Shown one piece after another: positions 16,627-24,824 of a stretch of DNA of 64,000 bases. The notes beneath the pieces are model-generated. The model saw only the letters and a list, made by a program, of their open reading frames with translations. It searched no databases and was not told the DNA's origin. Both the position numbers and the translations under genes were made by a program. The stretch lies in contig CAYOPZ010000003.1 in NCBI GenBank assembly GCA_964406005.1, positions 62,001 to 126,000 on the forward strand, given 5' to 3'. The stretch comes from CAYOPZ01 sp964406005 (GTDB lineage: Bacteria; Bacteroidota; Bacteroidia; Bacteroidales; SM23-62). Each line of letters begins with the position of its first letter. The stretch's first letter is position 1.

Positions 16627-17415
16627 TTGCCTGACGCATCACTGCCATACAGATACCTCGGTTACAGGATCAGGGCCCGACACCGTACCGGAAGGGGCGT
16701 TCATTCCCCCTTTGCATATCATTTCATAAAGCAGGTATTTTTCGGGGATGCCGTAGCCGGCCTTGAGATCGTCGAGCATATCAGGAAGACTATGCAGGCC
16801 GACAGGAAAAAGATCGGGGTCAGGGATTTCGGCGCCGGTTCGCATACGGGAATGCGCAGAAATCGCAGCATCCGTGATATTGCCAGGTTCACCACGGTGT
16901 CCCGGAAATACGGACAGGTCCTGGCCAGGCTGGTAAGAATCCTGCATCCGTGCACTGTTGTTGAGCTGGGTACCGGTACCGGCCTCTCCGCCATGTACAT
17001 GGGGCTTTCTGATCCCGATGTTAAGATCCTTACCTGCGAGGGTTCGGATGCAGTTGCTGAGATCGCCCGATTAAACCTCCGGACTGCAGGTGTGTCTAAT
17101 GTTAAAATATTCACCGGGATGTTTGAAACATTGCTGCCAGACATGTTGAACCAAGCGGATGACGAACTGTTACTTTTCATGGACGGGGACCACCGGGAAG
17201 AGAGCATATGGTCGGTCTTTTCACGCATCATGGATTCGGGAAGATCCCCGGGGACCATGGTTTTTGATGACATCAACTGGTCTCCGGCCATGAAACGCGG
17301 CTGGGACCGGATGAAAGAACATCCCGGAATATCGCTCAGTGTGGAAACCTTCCGGATGGGGATAATCATGTTCGGGAAGCCGGTCGGCCGGGAACATTTT
17401 ACAGTTCATTTTTAA
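16627..17415 (+). CDS. Class I SAM-dependent methyltransferase
   Basis: About 262 residues. The Rossmann-fold SAM motif is VVELGTGTGLSAMYMGL, followed by the acidic motif LTCEGS and later LLFMDGDHREE and MVFDDINWS, which resemble O-methyltransferase/CmcI-like enzymes. The N-terminus (YRYLGYRIRARHRTGRGVHSPFAYHFIKQVFF) is typical of a small Bacteroidota methyltransferase family with a HSPF motif. No ATG precedes the conserved region, because an in-frame stop lies 24 bases upstream, so TTG at the given position is the most likely start. The substrate is unknown. It is divergent from recG. Confidence 0.8.
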   Translation: MPDASLPYRYLGYRIRARHRTGRGVHSPFAYHFIKQVFFGDAVAGLEIVEHIRKTMQADRKKIGVRDFGAGSHTGMRRNRSIRDIARFTTVSRKYGQVLARLVRILHPCTVVELGTGTGLSAMYMGLSDPDVKILTCEGSDAVAEIARLNLRTAGVSNVKIFTGMFETLLPDMLNQADDELLLFMDGDHREESIWSVFSRIMDSGRSPGTMVFDDINWSPAMKRGWDRMKEHPGISLSVETFRMGIIMFGKPVGREHFTVHF

Positions 17416-17448
17416 ACAGATTTAAATTACCTCTTATATAATATATCT

Positions 17449-17456
17449 TACATTTG
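17449..17456 (+). promoter_or_regulatory. Putative -7 box upstream of the ABC ATPase gene
   Basis: TACATTTG matches TAnnTTTG exactly, in an AT-rich gap 19 bases ahead of the ATG. The -33 element is not clear. Confidence 0.42.
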
Positions 17457-17474
17457 TAAAAATTTTGACAGCGC

Positions 17475-18185
17475 ATGGAAAACATTATCACATTAAGGAA
17501 GATCGTTAAGAATTATAAGGTTGGCACTTATATTGTCAGGGCACTGCGATCTGTTGACATAGAGATTGACAGGAATGAATATGTAGCCATCATGGGGCCG
17601 TCAGGTTCCGGTAAATCCACCCTGATGAATCTCATCGGATGTCTGGACACACCTACTTCAGGCCAGTACATTCTGAATGGCAATGATGTAAGCAAGCTGG
17701 ATGACAACCAGCTTGCGGACATACGTAACAACGAGATCGGGTTCATCTTCCAGACATTTAACCTCTTGCCCAGGTATACCGCACTCGAGAATGTCACGCT
17801 GCCGCTTATTTACGCCGGGATGTCGAAAGATGAACGGATAGAGAGGGCAAAAGAGGTTCTTGACAACGTCGGTCTTTCAGATCGTATCACGCACAGGCCG
17901 AATGAGCTTTCCGGTGGACAGAGACAGCGTGTGGCCGTGGCACGCGCACTGGTAAACAAGCCTTCCATAATTCTTGCGGACGAACCAACGGGTAACCTGG
18001 ACTCGAAAACAACCCTGGAAATCATGGATCTTTTCAGGGACATCCATAAGCTGGGAAACACAATCATTGTAGTAACTCACGAGGAAGATATTGCCAAACG
18101 TTCCCGAAGGATCATACGTCTGATAGACGGTGAAGTCGAATCGGACGTAGTTAAGGAAAAAGCTGAAGCTGCAAAGGAAAAATAA
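17475..18185 (+). CDS. ABC transporter ATP-binding protein (LolD/MacB-like)
   Basis: A 236-residue ATPase of the MacB/LolD branch. Walker A is GPSGSGKST, the signature is LSGGQRQRVAVARAL, Walker B is ILADEPTGNLDS, and the switch His is in VVTHEED. GFIFQTFNLLPRYTALENV is typical of LolD/MacB-type ATPases that power membrane-extracting or mechanotransmission complexes. No permease gene is adjacent, so its FtsX-like partner must be encoded elsewhere. The C-terminal tail is charged (EKAEAAKEK). It is followed at 11 bases by the adenosyltransferase gene. Confidence 0.93.
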   Translation: MENIITLRKIVKNYKVGTYIVRALRSVDIEIDRNEYVAIMGPSGSGKSTLMNLIGCLDTPTSGQYILNGNDVSKLDDNQLADIRNNEIGFIFQTFNLLPRYTALENVTLPLIYAGMSKDERIERAKEVLDNVGLSDRITHRPNELSGGQRQRVAVARALVNKPSIILADEPTGNLDSKTTLEIMDLFRDIHKLGNTIIVVTHEEDIAKRSRRIIRLIDGEVESDVVKEKAEAAKEK

Positions 18186-18196
18186 GCGTAATTACT

Positions 18197-18742
18197 TTGA
18201 AGATTTATACAAAAGCAGGAGACAGGGGGAAGACATCTCTGCTGGGCGGCAGCATAGTCCCGAAAGACCACCCGCGTCTGGAAGCCTGCGGGACCGTGGA
18301 TGAATTGAATTCCATGCTGGGCCTGCTTCGTGATCAGGTCCCTGATAAGGGGATGGAAAAAACGCTTCTGATCATTCAGGACAGGATTATGACGGGTTCT
18401 GCAATACTTTCCGATGAACGTATGGAAAGCGAATCCGGAATTCCCCGGATAAAAGAAGAGGACATCCTGTTCCTGGAGAAAAAGATAGATGAAATGAACC
18501 AGGTGCTGGAACCTTTGCGGCATTTCATTCTTCCCGGAGGACATACCATTGTCAGTTACTGCCATATGACAAGAGCCATCTGCAGAAGAGCTGAACGTCA
18601 GGTGGTTAAATTCATTAAAGACTCCCGGCAGCTTGCTCTTTTCGCGAAATACCTGAATCGCCTTTCGGATTTCTTATTTGTTCAGGCCAGGAAAATAGCC
18701 AGAGATTTCAATATTGAAGAAATTCTCTGGCAAGCCAAATAG
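18197..18742 (+). CDS. PduO-type ATP:cob(I)alamin adenosyltransferase
   Basis: A 181-residue enzyme that transfers the 5'-deoxyadenosyl group of ATP to cob(I)alamin, making coenzyme B12. The N-terminal ATP site IYTKAGDRGKTSLLGG and the motifs CGTVDELNS, FILPGGH and RAICRRAER are all in place. The start is TTG (TTG-AAG-ATT), directly before the conserved IYTKAGD, with no better upstream codon. It probably shares a transcript with the preceding ATPase gene. It implies use of adenosylcobalamin enzymes such as methylmalonyl-CoA mutase. Confidence 0.93.
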   Translation: MKIYTKAGDRGKTSLLGGSIVPKDHPRLEACGTVDELNSMLGLLRDQVPDKGMEKTLLIIQDRIMTGSAILSDERMESESGIPRIKEEDILFLEKKIDEMNQVLEPLRHFILPGGHTIVSYCHMTRAICRRAERQVVKFIKDSRQLALFAKYLNRLSDFLFVQARKIARDFNIEEILWQAK

Positions 18743-18759
18743 GAATATTCATTTTTTTT

Positions 18760-18767
18760 TATATTTG
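18760..18767 (+). promoter_or_regulatory. Putative -7 box upstream of the DUF2795 gene
   Basis: TATATTTG is an exact TAnnTTTG match after a run of T residues, 45 bases ahead of the chosen start codon. A -33 box is not apparent. Confidence 0.45.
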
Positions 18768-18811
18768 CACGAATTTCCGGGACCTTTAACAGGGCTATAA
18801 TTAACTTGCGT

Positions 18812-19033
18812 ATGTACTGGACATTAGAGCTGGCATCGAAACTGGAAGATGCACCATGGCCGGCAACGAAAGACGAGTTGATCGACTTCGGAATTCGTTC
18901 CGGAGCCCCCCTTGAAGTGATTGAAAACCTACAGGAAATTGAGGATGAGGGGGAAATATATGAAAGCATTGAAGACATCTGGCCGGATTATCCGAGCAAG
19001 GATGACTTCTTTTTCAATGAAGACGAGTATTGA
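18812..19033 (+). CDS. DUF2795-like small acidic protein
   Basis: A 73-residue highly acidic protein (MYWTLELASKLEDAPWPATK start; NEDEY end). It looks like a DUF2795-type protein that is widespread in Bacteroidota. The function is unknown. I start at MYWTLEL because that is where the conserved block begins, although a TTG two codons upstream is in frame. It is followed at once by a strong hairpin terminator and has its own putative -7 box, so it is probably a monocistronic, well-expressed gene. Confidence 0.82.
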   Translation: MYWTLELASKLEDAPWPATKDELIDFGIRSGAPLEVIENLQEIEDEGEIYESIEDIWPDYPSKDDFFFNEDEY

Positions 19034-19060
19034 AAAGCCCGGCGGCCTGCCGGGCTTTTT
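19034..19060. terminator. Bidirectional rho-independent terminator
   Basis: A GC-rich stem (AAGCCCGGC paired with GCCGGGCTT around a 5-base loop) is flanked by A residues on the left and T residues on the right, so it can end transcripts from both convergent genes (DUF2795 protein and OstA-like protein). Its right end touches the stop codon of the latter. Confidence 0.82.
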
Positions 19061-20595
19061 CAGTCTCCTGTCCAGTCAAAGATTTCCTCTTTCCTTCTCG
19101 GCCTGTACCGGTCCAGCCAGACAAATCCACCCAGGTATAATTGATCGTCAGGAAGTCCACCCGGCGGGTAGAGGGTTCCCGAGGGCTGGGAGATAAAGAC
19201 GATGCGCTTGATTTTACCTTCGTCTATGTAAATGTTAAGATTGCCGCTGATGGCTTTGTTTATCCCGATCAGCTCAGTGCTGTCCCTGGCATAATAGAGG
19301 GTCTGGCCATTCCCTTCCACATGGATCCGGCTCAGCTGGTCCTCGATGAAATAGCCGGTCATCTGCCTGCCCTGTATCTGATTGAAACGTATGGAATCAT
19401 CCTGTGAGATGATGAAAGCCGAATTGTTCATCTCTATGTAATCCGGTTTCTCGTTGGCCAGATGAATGAAGATCTGGTCCGCAGTAAGCTGGTGTTCCTC
19501 CGACCAGAGGACGGGTTCTCCCAGGAGATGGAACACGGAATCGCCCTCAAGGTATACCAGGGAATCACATTTCCCCTGGATGTCCGTACGGTAGAATTTA
19601 ACCCTGTTCCAGGCTTTTACCACCTTGTGCTGTCCGGATGTGTCGGGTACCGACCTGATTGTATCCGAATGCAGATACAGGGTATCCTCGCCGGAGATCT
19701 GCAGGAATTCGGCGCTGTCGGTAAGCAGTGCATATTCAGGTTCCTCGGTATAAAGGGCATATTTCCCGCGAAGTATGACATTGCGGACCGAATCGTACAG
19801 TTCCACATTGTCAAATGCCCTTCCTGTTCCCGTATCCCTTTCATAATAGAGACTGTCTCCGCTAAGGATTTGTCCTTCAGACTCGAGCCAGGCATTCCTG
19901 TTGAACTGGGAAATGTTATTCCGTGTATCATACCAGCCGTTTTCGCAATATATATAATTGTCCGGACTGATGATCCGGGTAGGCCCCAGGAAATGGGCAA
20001 CTTCGCCGACCGTGTTGTACCTGAGGGTATCTGCGTAAATGGTATAGTCGGGATTCACTATGACCACACTGTCCCGGAAGTACAGGTCTTTACTCCTGCT
20101 GTAATAATAGCCTGCCCTGCTGTCCAGAACATTGTCCCCGCTGATCACATGACCGTGATGTTCATAAAAGCCGATATTGTTTTTCAGGTCGAAATCAAGG
20201 GATTGCGTGGTCAGGGTTGTTTCCCTGTCTATCAGGGTAACATTCCGGCGGATCTCGGCCATCTTTGTGTTCCCGAAATATTTGAGCAGATCACCATACA
20301 GGTGGAGCGTATCCCCCTGTACAATGTGGACATTCCCGTAGGCGTTGACGGTGTTCTCGCGCGTAAAGAGATGGGCACTGTCACAATACAGGTACATATT
20401 TTCCTGCCTGAAAGCAACATCACCCACGTATTTGACGACACCTGTTCCCACATTCCGGTCGTATTCCAGATATTCGGAATGGAGGATATCGATTTGCCGG
20501 CCTTCCTGTGCAAAAGCATTCCCGGTATTTCCCGGGAACAGGAAAATGACAAGCAGAAGAAATGGATACCGGGGGTATGTTATTGCTTTGTCCAT
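19060..20595 (-). CDS. OstA-like protein (LptA/OstA N-terminal-type repeats)
   Basis: A 511-residue exported protein with signal peptide (ending NAFAQ). It is built of repeating beta-strand units such as YLEYDRNVGTGVVKYVGDV, AYGNVHIVQGDTL and YADTLRYNTVGEV, the pattern of the OstA/LptA superfamily that chaperones lipopolysaccharide across the periplasm. It is much longer than LptA (about 185 residues) and lacks an obvious LptD barrel, matching the Bacteroidota OstA-like family. Its start overlaps the end of the preceding SurA-like gene by 16 bases, so the two are translationally linked. A role in LPS export or outer-membrane assembly is inferred. Confidence 0.85.
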   Translation of the reverse strand: MDKAITYPRYPFLLLVIFLFPGNTGNAFAQEGRQIDILHSEYLEYDRNVGTGVVKYVGDVAFRQENMYLYCDSAHLFTRENTVNAYGNVHIVQGDTLHLYGDLLKYFGNTKMAEIRRNVTLIDRETTLTTQSLDFDLKNNIGFYEHHGHVISGDNVLDSRAGYYYSRSKDLYFRDSVVIVNPDYTIYADTLRYNTVGEVAHFLGPTRIISPDNYIYCENGWYDTRNNISQFNRNAWLESEGQILSGDSLYYERDTGTGRAFDNVELYDSVRNVILRGKYALYTEEPEYALLTDSAEFLQISGEDTLYLHSDTIRSVPDTSGQHKVVKAWNRVKFYRTDIQGKCDSLVYLEGDSVFHLLGEPVLWSEEHQLTADQIFIHLANEKPDYIEMNNSAFIISQDDSIRFNQIQGRQMTGYFIEDQLSRIHVEGNGQTLYYARDSTELIGINKAISGNLNIYIDEGKIKRIVFISQPSGTLYPPGGLPDDQLYLGGFVWLDRYRPRRKEEIFDWTGD

Positions 20596-21932
20596 CCTTG
20601 CCTGGAGAACCGGCAGCCTGCAAAGGAATCATCGATCCTTATGAAAGTCCCCTGTATTTTTTCATCAATCCACTCCTGGAAAGCCTTGTTCTTTTTATCA
20701 TCCAGCGCCATTGCCTTCAGCGTCATGTAATCATCCTTCAGGTTGGCGCGATGCGGCTCACTCTGCGTCTTGATCCTGATGATTTTGTATACTTCCTTCT
20801 GGTTCTCATCCACGGATTTAAAGGCTTCCGTAATATCTCCAACCTTGAGGCCTCTCAGTGCGGTATATGACTGTTCTGTCAACTGGTCCATCTCGAAGCG
20901 CGTGGTGTTGTCTAACGGGTTGATCATAACACCTCCGTTCACCGCAGTGCTCCTGTCCTGGGAATACATCCGTGCGGCCAGTTCAAAGCTCAGGGAATCC
21001 ATCCGGATAAGTCCGGCGATGCTGTCCAGCTTGTTTTTCGTTGCCAGTTCATCTTCGGGATTCAGTTCGGGTTTCATCAGTATATTCCTGGTATTTACAC
21101 GGTCTTCCCTTCGCTCGATCAGCTGGATTAATTGGTAGCCTGATGGAGTTTCGACGATGGTTGATACTCCACCTTTCTTAAGACTGTATGCGGCTTTGGC
21201 ATATTCAGGATCGAGTTCAGCCCGTCCCTTGAACCCGATCTCGCCCCCCCTGGGGGCGGAGGAGGGATCTTCGGAATACAATACCGCCAGTGTTGAGAAC
21301 TGTTCCCCGTCGAGAATGCGTCGCCTGAGGTCCAGCAGTCTCTGTTTTACCTGGAATACAGCCTCCTCATTGACCGGAGGGTACATGGTAATCTGGTTTG
21401 TTTCAATACGGGAATTGATATACGGCACGGACCCGGAGGGCAGATTATTGTAATATTCCCGGGTTTCAGAGGGAGTAACGGTAATATCTGCCGTAATGGT
21501 CCCCTGCATCCGGCCGGTTATTAATTGTTCCCGGACAGATTCCCGCATATCTTCCTTGATTTCGATGATGCTTTTGCCGAAGTAATCTTCAAGCGCTTCC
21601 TGTGAACCTATCATGCCTATGAAATACTGCAGGCGGCCGTCGAGCTCCATTTCCACGTCATTGTCACCGACTTCGACACTGTCGACTTTGGCCTGGTTCA
21701 CCAGCAGTTTCTGAGTAAGGAATTCTTCAAGTATATCGCATTTCATATCCCCCTGTGAGACGATTCCTTCGGCTTCGTTCTGGAGCTTCATGGATTCGAT
21801 ATCGGACTGCAGTATATAAAATTCCCCGACCACGGCTACAATCCTGTCAATGATCTTCGCCTGCGCGTTTGCTGCAGGAGTTAATACGACCGCCAGGATC
21901 ATGGACAGCAACACGAATCTTGTCGTTCTCAT
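20580..21932 (-). CDS. SurA-type periplasmic peptidylprolyl isomerase
   Basis: A 450-residue periplasmic chaperone with signal peptide (VLTPAANAQ). The SurA N-terminal module (IIDRIVAVVGEFYILQSDIE, EEFLTQKLLVNQA) is followed by a parvulin-like domain (FSTLAVLYSEDPSSAPRGGEIGF, VSTIVETPSGYQLIQLIERRE) and a second, more divergent one (FELAARMYSQDRSTAVNGGVM). It probably escorts unfolded beta-barrel proteins to the Bam complex. It is the third gene of a four-gene minus-strand cluster of related foldases ending in the OstA-like gene. Confidence 0.93.
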   Translation of the reverse strand: MRTTRFVLLSMILAVVLTPAANAQAKIIDRIVAVVGEFYILQSDIESMKLQNEAEGIVSQGDMKCDILEEFLTQKLLVNQAKVDSVEVGDNDVEMELDGRLQYFIGMIGSQEALEDYFGKSIIEIKEDMRESVREQLITGRMQGTITADITVTPSETREYYNNLPSGSVPYINSRIETNQITMYPPVNEEAVFQVKQRLLDLRRRILDGEQFSTLAVLYSEDPSSAPRGGEIGFKGRAELDPEYAKAAYSLKKGGVSTIVETPSGYQLIQLIERREDRVNTRNILMKPELNPEDELATKNKLDSIAGLIRMDSLSFELAARMYSQDRSTAVNGGVMINPLDNTTRFEMDQLTEQSYTALRGLKVGDITEAFKSVDENQKEVYKIIRIKTQSEPHRANLKDDYMTLKAMALDDKKNKAFQEWIDEKIQGTFIRIDDSFAGCRFSRQGWTKQ

Positions 21933-21935
21933 ATG

Positions 21936-22814
21936 TCAGTATATGATAAAATTCCCTTTGTTTAACGCATCCAGATAGATATTATTTTCCAGGTTCTTGA
22001 TAAACTGAACCTTGCGCTGGTTCAGGATGATGCTCCTGATTTTATCCTCCACGTATTCGAGCGGGGCAACGGAGCTGGCCGGGTCGTATTCCCGGACATT
22101 TACCAGGTATCTGAATGCCGAATCCTGTTGTTCGATGTACCTGTAAGACCTCAGGTAGCGTTCCGGGTTGGTGATTTCATCAGGCAATTCGTCAGTGATG
22201 CGCCCGAAGGGTACCCAGTCATCCTCGAAATAATCGTATTTCACTGCATACTGGTAGCAGTAGCTTTCAAGCTGGCGGATATCCTCTTCGTCTTCCGATG
22301 TGTAAAGCCGGCGTACGGTTGCATAATTTGGTGCGTCCAAGGGAAGCTTGATATACAATGCCTTAACGATGTTCTGATCCAGAATGAAGTTGGATGAATT
22401 CTCATTGTAATAGGCTTCTATCTGCCCGGACAGGATGATTGTATCCAGCTTCTGGAGAATCAGGCTTTGTTCATACTTGAAAATCAGGAGGGAGGACCTG
22501 TACTCTTCGATCTGCTGCCTGACGTCTTTCTGCTCTCCCGTAAGGTTGAGTTCGGCTTTCTGCAATATAAGCTGCTTTTTGATCCACTTGTCAATGTAAT
22601 TCTGCAGGATAAGGACACTGTCCTCCACCGATACGTTGGAAGGAAAAACATCACGGATCTCCGACAGGTATAGCTCCCTGTCAAAAACCCTGGCAAGGGG
22701 CTTTTCCTTATTTCTCGTATCCAGGCCGGTACATGAGAACAGGGCAAAGATCCAGAGTAAGGCCGTACAGCCTGTCCGCCATTCAAAATGAAGTTTGCGT
22801 GCTGTTTTTTGCAT
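21936..22814 (-). CDS. SurA N-terminal-like periplasmic lipoprotein lacking a parvulin domain
   Basis: About 292 residues. The lipobox is LFSC, preceded by a hydrophobic segment (ALLWIFALFS), so it is predicted as an outer-membrane or periplasmic lipoprotein. The rest resembles the helical SurA/PpiC N-terminal fold (LQNYIDKWIKKQLILQKAEL) and contains none of the parvulin GG...F signature motifs. I chose the internal ATG over an in-frame TTG nine bases upstream that would give a 4-base overlap with the preceding gene. It sits between two true peptidylprolyl isomerase genes, which suggests a chaperone partner. The function is not established. Confidence 0.8.
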   Translation of the reverse strand: MQKTARKLHFEWRTGCTALLWIFALFSCTGLDTRNKEKPLARVFDRELYLSEIRDVFPSNVSVEDSVLILQNYIDKWIKKQLILQKAELNLTGEQKDVRQQIEEYRSSLLIFKYEQSLILQKLDTIILSGQIEAYYNENSSNFILDQNIVKALYIKLPLDAPNYATVRRLYTSEDEEDIRQLESYCYQYAVKYDYFEDDWVPFGRITDELPDEITNPERYLRSYRYIEQQDSAFRYLVNVREYDPASSVAPLEYVEDKIRSIILNQRKVQFIKNLENNIYLDALNKGNFIIY

Positions 22815-22819
22815 TTTTA

Positions 22820-24784
22820 TCAATCCTTGATGCGGGACAGGAGCTCCCTGTTCACATTCACCTCATACTTTTCCCTGAGCGACTGTACCCATTTCTTTTC
22901 CAGGTAGTTCTGGTAATCCGCCATAACGAGCCCCCTGCATTCATCCAGTTCCCGGGGCTCGGGTTTCAGGATCTTGTTATTCACAAGGAAAACCGTTTTA
23001 CCATTCATTTCTTCCATACCCGACACTGGCTCATTCCAGTCCATATTATCCACCAGGCTTTGATCACCCTTTTCAAATTTTCCGGTTTCGTAAGTTATGC
23101 AGGTGCTGTCACCGAACTCGCTGATGACAGATGCCTGGATTCCTTCCGGATCGGCATCCCTTTTTCTGGATTTCAGAATGAGTTCTCTTGCATACTCCGC
23201 AACTTCCCGGTCACGGCAGGTAAACAGGACGGCGTCCATCCTTTGCCCCCACATGTAATTATCCTTATTTTCCCTGTAATAGGATTCCAGCCCTGCGGTA
23301 TCGCTTGCCGCTTTTGACCAGATCAGTTTGTCGGTCAGGTCGAACAACAGTATCCCGTCGTGGTATTCCTGAATAAGGTATTTGAATTCCGGATACCGTA
23401 AGGGAAGCCTGTCCTCCTCGTATTGCAGGACCGTTTCTTCTACAAAGCGTTCATAGGCATTGTTCACATAGACTTCGATGTCGATTTGCCTGCCTCCCTG
23501 GTTGTCCATCAGATAGCCGGTAAAATCATCCTGCCCCAGTGTTTTATCCCCGATGATAAAAAGCCGGTCCCTGAGCCCGGAGGCTTTGCCGGCATCCCAG
23601 GCTCTCTGAAATATGCTTGAATCCACCAGTACATAGAAGGGTTGAAGGTTTCCGGGATATTCCATGAAGCCATTGTTTCTTTTGATTCTTTCGATCATGG
23701 CTTTTTTCGCGTATTCGTTCCTGTCGCTTTTAATCACATTGCTCTGCAGGTCGGCCTCTATATTTTCATATTTATCAAAGGTTTTTCTGTCCAGTAATTT
23801 GATGATGTGCCAGCCGAAAGAAGTCTGTACCGGTTCGGAGACATCTCCTGTATTTCTCAGGTTAAAGGCGGCATCTTCAAATTCCGGGACCATTCGTCCT
23901 GTGCCGAACCATGGGAGCTCGCCCCCGTGTGCCGCAGAACTCCTGTCCTCGGAATACCTGGATGCAACATAGGAAAAATCCATCCCCGACCGAACACTGT
24001 CATACAAGGCCATAATTTTGTCCCTTGCCCGGTTTTTTTCATCATCTGTCATTGATTCGGGAACCATGACCATGATGTGCGCCACATGTATTTCACCGCG
24101 GGCCGGGCGCATATCCGTCACATATATAAGATGATAGCCAAAACGTGTCCGGACCGGCATGGAAATCTGTCCTTTTCCGGTCCGGTATGCGGCGGTTTCG
24201 AAAGGGTACACCATCCTGAAAACGGTAAACCAGCCCAGATCGCCGGAATTGCTTTTTGCAGAAGGATCGTCCGAAGTTGCCCTGGCTACTGTGCCGAAAT
24301 CTTCTCCGCCACCAATGATCCTGTTGCGGATGGCCATGGCCTTGTTCCAGGCAATTAAGGTATCCCCGGGGGAGGCATTTTCTGCCAGCCGGATCAATAT
24401 ATGACTGGCTCTCAATTCTTTCTGAGCCCGTTCATAGGCTTCCTTTTTGAGCATTTCAACTTCTTTCTCGTCAGACAGGTAGGGTTTTGCGAGCTGTGCC
24501 TTATAGCCGTTGAATTCACGTATAAAAGCGCCGGTTGTATCCAGACCCTGCTGTTCCGCCTCGATCACCTTCAGTTTGAAATTAATGAACAGTTCAAGGT
24601 ATTCCTCAGCGCTTTGTTGTTCGAGTGACGCAGCGGAGTTGTTTTTCCTGTATATCCGTTCAAATTCGCCAAGGGTGATTTGGCGGTCATTTATGGTCAT
24701 CAGTATTTCTTCTTCCGCATCCTGTGCTTTTCCCGGGAGGGGAAGCATCGCCAGAAAGATCATGTACAATTGAAATCTCTTCAT
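22820..24784 (-). CDS. Periplasmic parvulin-type peptidylprolyl isomerase with two rotamase domains
   Basis: About 654 residues. The start is placed at MKRFQLYMIFLAMLPLPGKAQ, a typical signal peptide; the frame continues open upstream but without a signal. Two complete parvulin domains follow: RASHILIRLAE...GGEDFGTVARATSDDPSAKSNSGDLGWF and HVAHIMVMVPESM...DFSYVASRYSEDRSSAAHGGELPWFG. Each ends in a FGYH/FGWH-I-I-K motif. The remaining C-terminal half is helical and may form the SurA-like cradle. It is first in the operon, preceded by an exact TAnnTTTG box. A role in outer-membrane protein folding is inferred from context. Confidence 0.92.
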   Translation of the reverse strand: MKRFQLYMIFLAMLPLPGKAQDAEEEILMTINDRQITLGEFERIYRKNNSAASLEQQSAEEYLELFINFKLKVIEAEQQGLDTTGAFIREFNGYKAQLAKPYLSDEKEVEMLKKEAYERAQKELRASHILIRLAENASPGDTLIAWNKAMAIRNRIIGGGEDFGTVARATSDDPSAKSNSGDLGWFTVFRMVYPFETAAYRTGKGQISMPVRTRFGYHLIYVTDMRPARGEIHVAHIMVMVPESMTDDEKNRARDKIMALYDSVRSGMDFSYVASRYSEDRSSAAHGGELPWFGTGRMVPEFEDAAFNLRNTGDVSEPVQTSFGWHIIKLLDRKTFDKYENIEADLQSNVIKSDRNEYAKKAMIERIKRNNGFMEYPGNLQPFYVLVDSSIFQRAWDAGKASGLRDRLFIIGDKTLGQDDFTGYLMDNQGGRQIDIEVYVNNAYERFVEETVLQYEEDRLPLRYPEFKYLIQEYHDGILLFDLTDKLIWSKAASDTAGLESYYRENKDNYMWGQRMDAVLFTCRDREVAEYARELILKSRKRDADPEGIQASVISEFGDSTCITYETGKFEKGDQSLVDNMDWNEPVSGMEEMNGKTVFLVNNKILKPEPRELDECRGLVMADYQNYLEKKWVQSLREKYEVNVNRELLSRIKD

Positions 24785-24807
24785 CTTTTTATTCTGATTT
24801 GGGTCCG

Positions 24808-24815
24808 CAAATGTA
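24808..24815 (-). promoter_or_regulatory. Putative -7 box for the foldase operon
   Basis: On the minus strand this reads TACATTTG, an exact TAnnTTTG match, 24 bases ahead of the chosen ATG. Its presence supports the downstream start choice because it lies inside the longer alternative reading frame. Confidence 0.5.
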
Positions 24816-24824
24816 CCTGTTCTG

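Noticed and set aside
19462..20730. Long open frame (422 codons) on the plus strand opposite the OstA-like and SurA-like genes
   Set aside because: It lies antisense to two well-supported exported proteins, shows no recognisable domain or signal, and looks like a shadow of codon bias on the real strand.
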